Source of the DNA: JAKJEP01 sp964580995
GTDB lineage: Bacteria > Planctomycetota > Phycisphaerae > Sedimentisphaerales > SM23-30
Assembly (NCBI GenBank): GCA_964580995.1
Contig: CAZOMV010000068.1
Location: forward strand, 1 to 31,966
Length of the DNA stretch: 31,966 bases
Direction: 5' to 3'
The translations under genes and the position numbers were made by a program. Below the pieces are notes generated by a model, which searched no databases, had not been told where the DNA came from, and saw nothing but the letters and a program-made list of their open reading frames with translations. Position 1 is the stretch's first letter; each line of letters begins with the position of its first letter. Positions 16,662 to 24,356 of this stretch are shown piece after piece.

Positions 16662-17710
16662 TTTTTTCCTTTTTTTACTGTTTTGGCCGGTTTCCAGCCT
16701 TGCAATTCCACCAGCACCTCCGGCAGGCTTAGCAGCAATTCTTCCACCTGTTTCACGTTCAGTTGTTTGGTGTTATGGGAATGATAATCTTCCAACTGCA
16801 TTTCCTTTTTATCGCCTTTGGTAAAGTACAAGGCATAGTTCAGGTTCCGGTCATCCAGGGCGATCCGGAAATAATCACCCATATCATCAGCCCGAACCAT
16901 CTCTTCCTTCGTTACCAGGGTTTCATACAGTTTTTCCCCGTGGCGAATTCCGATTACGTTGATCGGCACCTCCGAATGAAACAGATTCTTCAACGCCACC
17001 GCCAGATCCTGAACCGTGCAGGCGGGGGCTTTCTTGACAAAAATATCGCCAGGCCGGGCATGGGTAAAGGCAAACAGCACCAGGTCCACCGAATCACGCA
17101 GCGGCAGCAAGAACCGCGTCATCTCCGGTACCGTCAAGGTCAGCGGCTTGCCCTTTTTGATCTGGTCGATAAACAGTGGGATCACCGAACCGCGGGAACA
17201 CATCACGTTGCCATAGCGCACGCAGGATACCACCGTATCGTTGCAGGCATCGGTGCGGGCTACCGCCTGGGCCACCTTTTCCATCAGTGATTTGGTCATC
17301 CCCATCGCGTTGATTGGATAGACCGCCTTGTCCGTGCTGAGACAAACCAGACTTTTTACTTTGTGTGCTATAGCTGACTCAATCACATTGTGGCCGCCGA
17401 TGATATTAGTCATGACCGCCTGCATCGGGAAAAATTCACAGGAAGGCACCTGCTTGAGCGCTGCAGCATGAAAGACCATATCCACCCCCTTCATCACATT
17501 ATCGACACTGTCCCGCTCGCGAACATCGCCGATATAGAACGATAATCGCGGGTTGGAATGATCAATCCGCATCAGCTCCTGCTTGAGTTCATCCCGGCTA
17601 AAAATACGGATTTCTTTGACTTTGGTCTGCAACAGCCGATTGACCATCGCCTTGCCGAATGAACCGGTCCCACCGGTAACTAAAAGAGTTTTGCCTGTCA
17701 TACTATTCAT
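16658..17710 (-). CDS. capE: CapE/FnlA: UDP-GlcNAc 4,6-dehydratase / 5-epimerase
   Basis: The 350-residue SDR enzyme starts UDP-N-acetyl-L-fucosamine synthesis by converting UDP-GlcNAc to a 4-keto-6-deoxy-L-sugar. Visible motifs: VTGGTGSFGKAM (cofactor loop, about 11-22), IRIFSRDELKQ, IGDVRERDSV, FHAAALKQVP, LSTDKAVYPINAMGMTKSLMEK and VRYGNVMCSRGSVIP. The catalytic Tyr of most SDRs is a Met in the MGMTK segment, as is known for CapE-type enzymes. GAGAGG precedes the ATG at 17710 by a short gap, so that start is preferred over the GTG at 17716 and the ATG at 17701. The C-terminal tail is rich in Lys. It overlaps capF by four bases and follows the hexapeptide acyltransferase by 17 bases. Confidence 0.95.
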   Translation of the reverse strand: MNSMTGKTLLVTGGTGSFGKAMVNRLLQTKVKEIRIFSRDELKQELMRIDHSNPRLSFYIGDVRERDSVDNVMKGVDMVFHAAALKQVPSCEFFPMQAVMTNIIGGHNVIESAIAHKVKSLVCLSTDKAVYPINAMGMTKSLMEKVAQAVARTDACNDTVVSCVRYGNVMCSRGSVIPLFIDQIKKGKPLTLTVPEMTRFLLPLRDSVDLVLFAFTHARPGDIFVKKAPACTVQDLAVALKNLFHSEVPINVIGIRHGEKLYETLVTKEEMVRADDMGDYFRIALDDRNLNYALYFTKGDKKEMQLEDYHSHNTKQLNVKQVEELLLSLPEVLVELQGWKPAKTVKKGKK

Positions 17711-17727
17711 AAACACCTCTCAATAAA

Positions 17728-18261
17728 TCATACTAATTTTGTCTTACATAACATTTCACGTCGTTGCGAAAGCATGGCTTTATGTTTTTTTATATCTTCT
17801 TCACAAAATCTCATTCTGATCATAGATGCTGGTACACCCCCAACAATACTGTATGGTTCTACATTTTTTGTTACAACGGCACCCGCAGCCACTACAGCCC
17901 CTTCCCCGATTGTAACTCCATGCATTATTACAGTGCCGTATCCAATCCATACATCATCACAAATGGTCACTACTTTATTGATGTCTCTGCCGGCTTCAAT
18001 CGCAGGAATTCCAGCAACATCGATACGATGGTCACCGCCAACCATTGCCACCCGGCCAGCCAACATGACATAATTACCTATTTTTGCCTTGGATTGAAGC
18101 CAACATTCCGGACCAATAAAACTATAATACCCTATGGAAACCTTTTCCGGGCCAATTATAACCGAATTTCCAAAATACGTACCTCTACCGCACTGCACAA
18201 GATTTTTACATTTTAATCTTATTACAGACATCTTGATTATTTTTAGCAATTTTTTTATCAT
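17728..18261 (-). CDS. Left-handed beta-helix (hexapeptide repeat) O-acyltransferase
   Basis: The 177-residue protein shows hexapeptide repeats from about residue 30 on (YFGNSVIIGPEKVSIGYYSF, then IGNYVMLAGRVAMVGG, VWIGYGTVIMHGVTIGEG, AVVAAGAVVTKNVEPYSIVGG). The pattern and the GGVPASMIR end are those of sugar O-acetyltransferases of the maltose/galactoside acetyltransferase group, which act as trimers with acetyl-CoA. GGDHRID carries the likely catalytic His. Its ATG overlaps the stop of the preceding GT4 gene by four bases (ATGA). An acetyl decoration of a repeat-unit sugar is inferred from position. The N-terminus is strongly basic (KKLLKIIK). Confidence 0.9.
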   Translation of the reverse strand: MIKKLLKIIKMSVIRLKCKNLVQCGRGTYFGNSVIIGPEKVSIGYYSFIGPECWLQSKAKIGNYVMLAGRVAMVGGDHRIDVAGIPAIEAGRDINKVVTICDDVWIGYGTVIMHGVTIGEGAVVAAGAVVTKNVEPYSIVGGVPASMIRMRFCEEDIKKHKAMLSQRREMLCKTKLV

Positions 18262-19430
18262 GGTTTTATAATATTATCGTAAAATTCTACCAGCCTTTTT
18301 TCCACAATACTCCAGTTGTATTTTTCAATAAAAGCATTTTGCCCTGTGACTCCCATTTTTTTTAATTTTTCCGGATTATTCATCAATTCCATAATCGCAT
18401 CAGCATATTCCTGTGGGTTTTTTGGATTTACTAAAATACCACATCCCGTGCCCTCTATTTGTTCGATAGTGTTTGGCAGCCTTGAGGATACTATGGCCAA
18501 AGCCTGGGACATATATTCAAAGGTTTTGGTAGGCTGACTGGTCAAACCAATGCGCGTTGGCTGATCGACACTCAATGCGATAGCTGCGCTTCGAACAACT
18601 TTAGGAAGTTCTTTTCCACTGACATTTGGAATAAATTTAATTACATTTCCATATCCCGGTTGACTCAGCATGTTCATAAACGCATCTTCCTGAGCCTTAT
18701 TATGAAATCTTCGAGTTACTAAAAATTCTATTTCCGGCTTAACTTGCTTAACTAATTTGGCGATTTCCGGAATTAATAAGGAGCCTCTTACAGGCCCCAA
18801 TGAACCTGTAAATAAAACCTTACCAAGTCTATCTATCCATTCTTTTTCCGTCACAGGATCAGGTACAAAATCATCCAAAGAAGCATAATTAGGGGTATGC
18901 ACTACCCTACAGCCAAGCCGTTCAAATCTCTTAACATGCTCCTTGTACACAACCGATACATTTCTAAACATCGCCCCCAACAATGTTTCAACTATCCAGG
19001 CAACCCCTCCAACCAATTGCCGTACCGGCCATATATCAGGAAATTGGGATGAATAAATAATATTAAAATGCTCATGAGTATCATAGACGAATGGCTTATG
19101 ACGCTTCCATTTCAACAACAAGGCGGGCAATAAGAGATCCGGATCATGAAAATGATATATATCTGCATTTTCTTTGGACGCCAATTTCGTGATTTTAAAT
19201 AACGTTTTTATTCTACCCCATATATTCTGCCACTTCTCAATTCCAATAACCTTGATCCCATCATCATCATATTGCCCCACAATTGCTTTGGCATCAAGCC
19301 TTGGATTAGCGATGGCAATTAAAGTGACATCCCAACCATTCCTTTGCAAGGAACGACACTGACGATTGAGCACTCGTAAATCTTTAGCAGGATGTATTGT
19401 GAAAACACAAACTTTCTTTTTTTCTTGCAT
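18258..19430 (-). CDS. Family 4 glycosyltransferase of the polysaccharide locus
   Basis: The 390-residue GT-B enzyme has an N-terminal acceptor domain with a VCVFTIHPAKDLRVLNRQ beginning and DIYHFHDPDLLLPAL around residue 95, where the His-Asp pair is typical of GT4. The next visible element is PFVYDTHEHFN. The nucleotide-sugar domain starts at VLFTGSLGPVRGS and ends with KTFEYMSQALAIVSSRLPN and the E-x7-E type segment. No signal peptide or membrane helix, so it works at the cytoplasmic face on lipid-linked intermediates. The donor sugar is not predictable. It is the first of a tightly packed gene run (4-base overlap with the acyltransferase) and lies 88 bases after the hydrolase gene. Its low GC matches the neighbouring wzx/wzy genes. 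The ribosome site is weak (AAGAAA). Confidence 0.9.
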   Translation of the reverse strand: MQEKKKVCVFTIHPAKDLRVLNRQCRSLQRNGWDVTLIAIANPRLDAKAIVGQYDDDGIKVIGIEKWQNIWGRIKTLFKITKLASKENADIYHFHDPDLLLPALLLKWKRHKPFVYDTHEHFNIIYSSQFPDIWPVRQLVGGVAWIVETLLGAMFRNVSVVYKEHVKRFERLGCRVVHTPNYASLDDFVPDPVTEKEWIDRLGKVLFTGSLGPVRGSLLIPEIAKLVKQVKPEIEFLVTRRFHNKAQEDAFMNMLSQPGYGNVIKFIPNVSGKELPKVVRSAAIALSVDQPTRIGLTSQPTKTFEYMSQALAIVSSRLPNTIEQIEGTGCGILVNPKNPQEYADAIMELMNNPEKLKKMGVTGQNAFIEKYNWSIVEKRLVEFYDNIIKP

Positions 19431-19518
19431 ATCATATTTTCTTATGAATAGGGTGTAACAAATATTTCTTATTTATAACCATCTGTTAAAAACAAATAAC
19501 AGAAGATATAAATACGCT

Positions 19519-21516
19519 TTATTTAAAACTTTTCGGAACTATTGTGATCATTCGAAAAGAATTTGCAGGAATGGATATCATCATATACTCATTGGGTATG
19601 GTAATACCGGTTAAAGAATCTTGTAAGGTAATCAAACCGTATTTGTTTATAATATCCTTGTGTGATATCCTAACGAGTATGGCTTCACCATTCCAGTTTG
19701 ACAGAACAACCATGGCCGCTTCGTCACGTTTTCGCTGCCACATACAGGCGATAATACTTTTAGGACTTGTCATCACCAACCATTTTGGCAGTTCGTGAGG
19801 GCGGTAAAAGTTGACTGGCTCTACTCCCAAACCAAAATCAGATCTGGCTTTTGCCGCTGCCATAGCCAGGCTGGCATCCATCCATCCCTGGTGCGCCCAG
19901 ACCATCTGCCCGTAAGGAAGCAACCGAGATAACAACCAGTCTGACCATTCTCCATCTTTGCGGTCCTCACGAACTGTCAAGGAACTCAAAAATGCCGGAA
20001 TCACTCCCATCTGATAACCGGTAGCAGTTATATCCAGATAGGTTCTGTCAATCATATTTGCCAGGTCTTCACGAGAATAAACCTTAGATTCTCTGAAATG
20101 TTCTCCGTCAGAATATACATCCAGCCAGGACATTTGTAAAGAATTAAATCGCTGGGAGGTATGTTCCCATACGAAGCCATCTGGCTTTCGGGTCTTAACG
20201 ATGGTATAAATTCTTTTATGCAGGTCACGAAGGGCAAAATAAGGATAGGTTTCCACACCTCCTTTCCCACAACCGTGCAACCTATTTTCACAACGATAAG
20301 GGCCGGGATTGTCAATATAAATTCCATCTACATCAAAAGTATTCATAACGTTTTCAACCGCCCACGCCATAAAATCCGAAAAACTGCTGGCTGGACAACA
20401 GGAATCAGCACCAATCAAACCCTGACCGACTTTCCACTCACCTCCACCAAAAATGGCCTTCGATATGAGCCAGTTCTCATGATTTCTCTTATTGACCTCT
20501 GATTTTTCGGATGTGGCGGATGTCGTGATATAGTAGCAGGAGCGTATCCCCTGCTTATGTAAGTCACTTATATTATTAGCAACTTCTTCAAAATTATTCG
20601 GTTGCGGATAACTGAAAAGCGGCTCAAATGGCTGTACCGGTCCCAAACTTCGCAAATTTTCTCCGGGAAGAGTACCAATCACCGTATTCCACCGATCCGT
20701 TCTCATCTCCTTTACCGGTGTTGCCTGTAAGCCAAAAGTATAAATCTTTTCTTCCTGAATTTGTACGGGTTTGTTAATTATCCGAAGTGTCAAATCCATG
20801 GATTGACCATTGCGTTTAAATTCAATCGTATCGTTAAAGGAAGTCCATCCTTCCCGGCTTTCCATAACTACGGTAAAACCAATATTGTGATTTCCGACCC
20901 AAATTAAAGGCTGCCAATTATTAAAAACTACCTCTCCTATTTTTGCCGGAGATTCTTTATAAATATGTGGACCCCAAAGAACTTCCGTATGATAAAAAAT
21001 AGAAGACTCCGGAGTAAATGGGAATATGATTTCAAGTCCTTGTACTTCTACAACTTCTTTTGCAGCCAATCTCATATCGACTCGAATCAAACCATCATAT
21101 TCGATCCAACTCCTTGTTGATATTTCTAACGCACCCAAAGGTATATGGCTAAAAAACTCGATACGATCCTCGCGCTGCTGGCCAAAAGAAGGGGAAAAAC
21201 CGGAAACCGCAGTCCAACTATTATTCATTTTAATTTTCAAAACAATTGGTTCTACCAGTATTTTCTGTTCCTGGCTCACTATAGAAGCTGGAAATAAAAC
21301 ACCGAGTTCATAACTTCTCCCCCAGCAATAGACTTTATTACTGTCGCGCAGCAATCCTGAATAGGGCGACATAACGTTGGTTGAAATTCCCGATTTTAAC
21401 TGACGCCAGGGTTCCTTAGGATCATCCAGGCTATATCTGTCTATGCCAGCGGCATAAGTAGCTAAGCCTGATGAAATTAAAAGCAATAAAAAAGAATTCA
21501 TTCTCTCATTTAACAT
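19519..21516 (-). CDS. Exported DUF6067/GH-like hydrolase inside the polysaccharide operon
   Basis: The 665-residue protein has an N-terminal signal peptide (hydrophobic core FLLLLISSGLATYA within residues 6-23). The ATG at 21516 is supported by GAGG 7 bases upstream; it overlaps the flippase stop by 11 bases. A beta-rich region (about 30-270) with NNWQPLIWVGNHNIGFTVVM and a Glu/Trp-rich turn resembles the N-terminal part of DUF6067 (GH123-like) proteins. It is followed by a TIM-barrel-like half with CYYITTSAT, VDGIYIDNPGPYRCENRLHG (probable catalytic Asp region), FVWEHTSQR and WLDVYSDGEHFRE. The end is an all-beta domain. It is likely a glycoside hydrolase acting outside the cytoplasm, perhaps trimming or releasing the polymer made by this locus as PslG-type hydrolases do. 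No precise activity can be assigned and the family call rests on memory of motifs. Confidence 0.78.
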   Translation of the reverse strand: MLNERMNSFLLLLISSGLATYAAGIDRYSLDDPKEPWRQLKSGISTNVMSPYSGLLRDSNKVYCWGRSYELGVLFPASIVSQEQKILVEPIVLKIKMNNSWTAVSGFSPSFGQQREDRIEFFSHIPLGALEISTRSWIEYDGLIRVDMRLAAKEVVEVQGLEIIFPFTPESSIFYHTEVLWGPHIYKESPAKIGEVVFNNWQPLIWVGNHNIGFTVVMESREGWTSFNDTIEFKRNGQSMDLTLRIINKPVQIQEEKIYTFGLQATPVKEMRTDRWNTVIGTLPGENLRSLGPVQPFEPLFSYPQPNNFEEVANNISDLHKQGIRSCYYITTSATSEKSEVNKRNHENWLISKAIFGGGEWKVGQGLIGADSCCPASSFSDFMAWAVENVMNTFDVDGIYIDNPGPYRCENRLHGCGKGGVETYPYFALRDLHKRIYTIVKTRKPDGFVWEHTSQRFNSLQMSWLDVYSDGEHFRESKVYSREDLANMIDRTYLDITATGYQMGVIPAFLSSLTVREDRKDGEWSDWLLSRLLPYGQMVWAHQGWMDASLAMAAAKARSDFGLGVEPVNFYRPHELPKWLVMTSPKSIIACMWQRKRDEAAMVVLSNWNGEAILVRISHKDIINKYGLITLQDSLTGITIPNEYMMISIPANSFRMITIVPKSFK

Positions 21517-22798
21517 ATAGTGGCCTCATAATTCGGCAGTTCATCTTTCCCGTTTTTTTTGTTGACCGGAAATAGACCCATGTCGTAGCAATCAGCCAAA
21601 GCCCTCCCGTAACAATGCTTCCTACGACAATTGCCCATGCCGCACCAACTGTCCCATAAACGGGTATCAAACAAAAAGCCGGTACTAATGTAGCAACAAG
21701 GCTGGCACCATTTATTATTGGAACCAGTCTGACAGATCCGAACTTCATTACAAAAGGTCGGCATAAATTAACTACGGTCTCTGATATCAGCATCCAGATC
21801 AGAATATTCAGTAATTGTACCGATGCCTCTCCAAAATTAGGATACAGGGTATTCATAATACGGGAAGCAAATAGCCTGAGTCCAGCAGGGCATACCACTG
21901 CTCCCAAAATAAATACACAAAACAATTGTATCTTCGACTGTCGGGATAAGTCTTTTATTGAAGAGTAACGTGATATTATACTCAGGAGCAATCCACTGAC
22001 ACCGGTAATAGGGGCTAAAAATATAAATGTCACACTGGTTGCCGCCACCAGATCTGCCGTATCATTAAAGCCATGTATGCTGCCTAAAATGATTCGATTT
22101 AGATAAGGACCGGCAATCGCTATAATTCCTGCTATCGTGATCTGCAGCCATACCTTCTTTAAAATCCCCGCCATCTTTGCATCGTAAGAACCCCTGAACC
22201 ATTCCTGATATTGAACGCGAAGAATGGCATAAACAATCATATTACCTATGGAAAAACCCCAAACCAGACCCATTAATCCTGCTACCTTCGCCCCGGCAAC
22301 TCCCCCAATGATATTAACGATGGATCTGACCGTAAACCAGATCGCACGCTGTTTAAATTGACGATGGAAACGACATTCTGTCAGAAGCAGATGGGTTTGA
22401 TTCTCCGCATAAAGAGATAAGATCAATGGAATAAGGCAATATACTACTGGCCGGGATATTAGATCCGCTGCACCAAGGATACTAAAAACCAGCATTCCGA
22501 TTCCCACTATGACCACCATCGCCTTATGGCATAGCCGCAAGGCTATTCCACTAAATTGCCTTTGTTGCGGCTCTTCATAATCCGAAAGGTGCCGTAGTAA
22601 TCCTGTTGCCAGACCATTTCCCGGCTGCAACCCAAGTATCGAAGCAATAGCAAACGCAAAAACAAAAATGCCAAATGATTCTTTGCCAACCATATAAGCT
22701 GCTATCGGCCATAAAACCAACCGAGGTAACGCCATAAGAGCAGTCTGTTCAACAAATGTCCAGAATAGGTAACTTACTTTACGACTAATAGGAAACAT
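21506..22798 (-). CDS. Wzx-like lipid-linked oligosaccharide flippase
   Basis: The 430-residue protein has 12 or so hydrophobic segments and scattered Arg/Lys in cytoplasmic loops, the architecture of the MOP/PST family. Recognisable parts are the N-terminal Ser-Arg-Lys followed by LFWTFVEQTALMALPRLVLW, the GIFVFAFAIASILGL second helix, and a late GTVGAAWAIVVGSIVTGG helix. These proteins move undecaprenyl-diphosphate-linked repeat units from the inner to the outer face of the membrane. Its neighbours (polymerase, glycosyltransferases, FucNAc enzymes) confirm this setting. It is the first minus-strand gene after the inserted plus-strand SUMF1-like gene. The Shine-Dalgarno is poor. Low GC, as is usual for wzx genes. 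The last 11 bases overlap the hydrolase gene. Confidence 0.88.
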   Translation of the reverse strand: MFPISRKVSYLFWTFVEQTALMALPRLVLWPIAAYMVGKESFGIFVFAFAIASILGLQPGNGLATGLLRHLSDYEEPQQRQFSGIALRLCHKAMVVIVGIGMLVFSILGAADLISRPVVYCLIPLILSLYAENQTHLLLTECRFHRQFKQRAIWFTVRSIVNIIGGVAGAKVAGLMGLVWGFSIGNMIVYAILRVQYQEWFRGSYDAKMAGILKKVWLQITIAGIIAIAGPYLNRIILGSIHGFNDTADLVAATSVTFIFLAPITGVSGLLLSIISRYSSIKDLSRQSKIQLFCVFILGAVVCPAGLRLFASRIMNTLYPNFGEASVQLLNILIWMLISETVVNLCRPFVMKFGSVRLVPIINGASLVATLVPAFCLIPVYGTVGAAWAIVVGSIVTGGLWLIATTWVYFRSTKKTGKMNCRIMRPLYVK

Positions 22799-22916
22799 AA
22801 AAAATTATAATTCCCAACGGTATCATGAAGCATTGGCTACTGAAGACGTACAAATCCATAAGTTTTCTAAATATCAAGACTTATGCCTATAGGCGATTGG
22901 ATAGACCATTTTGTAC

Positions 22917-22945
22917 TTGTCTTTACGCTCGAAATCTGGTATTAA
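22917..22945 (+). promoter_or_regulatory. Weak candidate promoter for the SUMF1-like gene
   Basis: TTGTCT (22917-22922) and TATTAA (22940-22945) are separated by 17 bases; each matches four of six consensus bases. It lies about 180 bases before the ATG at 23125. The 300 bases between the flippase start and this ATG hold no other gene; an open frame there lacks a ribosome site and looks like chance. Confidence 0.3.
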
Positions 22946-23124
22946 ATGGGTGTTTGGATCGCCACGTTTTTTATGAAGACGTTGTCATGCAAATCCAAAA
23001 ACCAAATGCGAAATCTCAGATAGTGGCAAGAATTTCTTCCGTTAGCTTCGCCAAACAAGCTTATGGGGGAAATTCTGGAAATAAGGCAAATGTCAGTTCA
23101 TCATTTTTATGTAGGAGGTACCGT

Positions 23125-24222
23125 ATGAATATCAGAATCAAAATCCTCGCTGTCATCTGTTTCACCGGTTTTACAGTTCTACCGGTTTGGGCGGAATGTC
23201 CTTCGGCAGACCTCACAGGCGACTGCTTTGTTGACCTTGCCGACGTGGCTGTGCTGTGTTCGCAATGGCTGACTGGTGAGGGAATACCCGAAGAAATGGT
23301 CTCCATCCCCAGCGGCACCTTTAATATGGGCGATGACCTCAGCAGCAATACCAATGAAAAACCTGTCCATGCTGTCCATCTTGATCCATTTATAATCGGT
23401 CGGTTTGAGGTTACCAACCAACAATATTGTGAGTTCCTTAATTATGTCTGGTCCCAGGGTGGCCAAATTGAAGTCACCAGCAATGTGGTTTATAAATCCG
23501 GCAGCGGTACCACCTACCTCTACTGCGATACGGTGACCAGTAGTTCCTACAGCCGGATTTCCTTTAACGGCTCCACTTTCTCCGTGGTAGCGGGCAAGGA
23601 GCATCACCCGATGGTGATGGTTAGTTGGTACGGTGCGGCGGCCTATGCCAACTGGCGCAGCAATCAGCAGGGATTGGAAACTTGTTACAATGCTTCCAAC
23701 TTAACACCCGATTTGAGCAAACACGGATACCGTTTACCCACGGAGGCGGAGTGGGAATATGCTGCCCGCGGCGGCTTGGCTGGTAAACAATATCCCTGGG
23801 GTGACAGTATTGTCACGTCTCAGGCAAATTATTCATCTTCCGGAGATCCTTACGAAGCCGGAACATATCCGTGGACAACACCAGTGGGATTCTATAACGG
23901 CGATCTTCATCAGAAATCCTCATTCAACTGGCCTGGCAGCGTCACCAGCTATCAGACCACCAACGGGATTAACGGTTACGGCCTATATGATGTAGCGGGT
24001 AATGTCGTTGAATGGTGTAACGACTGGTACCTGGAGACCTACTATTTCACCAGTCCCTCCGACAACCCACCTGGGCCGACCAGTGGTTCCTATCGTGTTC
24101 TTCGTGGTGGTGGTTGGTACTACGATACATCGAACCTCCGCGTGGCCTACCGTAACTACAACTACGCGCCCGGTTATCGAAACAACATTGTCGGTTTCCG
24201 ATTGGTCCTGGATTCTCAATAA
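23125..24222 (+). CDS. Exported SUMF1/FGE-fold protein with dockerin-like motif, probably non-catalytic
   Basis: The ATG at 23125 follows AGGAGG by 6 bases, the best ribosome site in the window, and gives a clear signal peptide (MNIRIKILAVICFTGFTVLP, cut near VWA-EC). The frame stays open further upstream, but that part has no coding character. The mature 342-residue protein begins with a dockerin/EF-hand-like motif, ADLTGDCFVDLADVAVLCSQ with a following WL. It continues into a formylglycine-generating-enzyme fold: VSIPSGTFNMGDD, EVTNQQYCEFLN, GYRLPTEAEWEYAARGG, YGLYDVAGNVVEWCNDWY and RVLRGGGWY, ending VGFRLVLD. FGE enzymes need a copper-binding Cys pair late in the domain; the C-terminal ~45 residues here have no Cys. 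So this is more likely one of the many surface or binding proteins with the fold. It is the only plus-strand gene between 12.5 and 31.7 kb with real support. Confidence 0.9.
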   Translation: MNIRIKILAVICFTGFTVLPVWAECPSADLTGDCFVDLADVAVLCSQWLTGEGIPEEMVSIPSGTFNMGDDLSSNTNEKPVHAVHLDPFIIGRFEVTNQQYCEFLNYVWSQGGQIEVTSNVVYKSGSGTTYLYCDTVTSSSYSRISFNGSTFSVVAGKEHHPMVMVSWYGAAAYANWRSNQQGLETCYNASNLTPDLSKHGYRLPTEAEWEYAARGGLAGKQYPWGDSIVTSQANYSSSGDPYEAGTYPWTTPVGFYNGDLHQKSSFNWPGSVTSYQTTNGINGYGLYDVAGNVVEWCNDWYLETYYFTSPSDNPPGPTSGSYRVLRGGGWYYDTSNLRVAYRNYNYAPGYRNNIVGFRLVLDSQ

Positions 24223-24356
24223 TCCGTGGTTTTGATAGCCCCCGGCACCGTGTAGGTAGACGCGATTGCTGGCGAGTGCACAGGCCTATCCATGTGAGAA
24301 AGTTCGAGCAACTTTGACTCCCTACCCCTAATAAAATTAATAACGTACAACCAAAA
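24223..24356. other. Spacer between convergent SUMF1-like and polymerase genes
   Basis: 134 bases with no gene. The only structure seen is a 6-bp hairpin, AAAGTT (24299-24304) with AACTTT (24310-24315), without a T run. A good terminator is therefore not evident for either gene. Confidence 0.4.

Noticed and set aside
22825..23124. 100-codon N-terminal extension of the SUMF1-like gene
   Set aside because: The signal peptide and an AGGAGG site start at 23125; the extension has no coding character and contains the promoter candidate.
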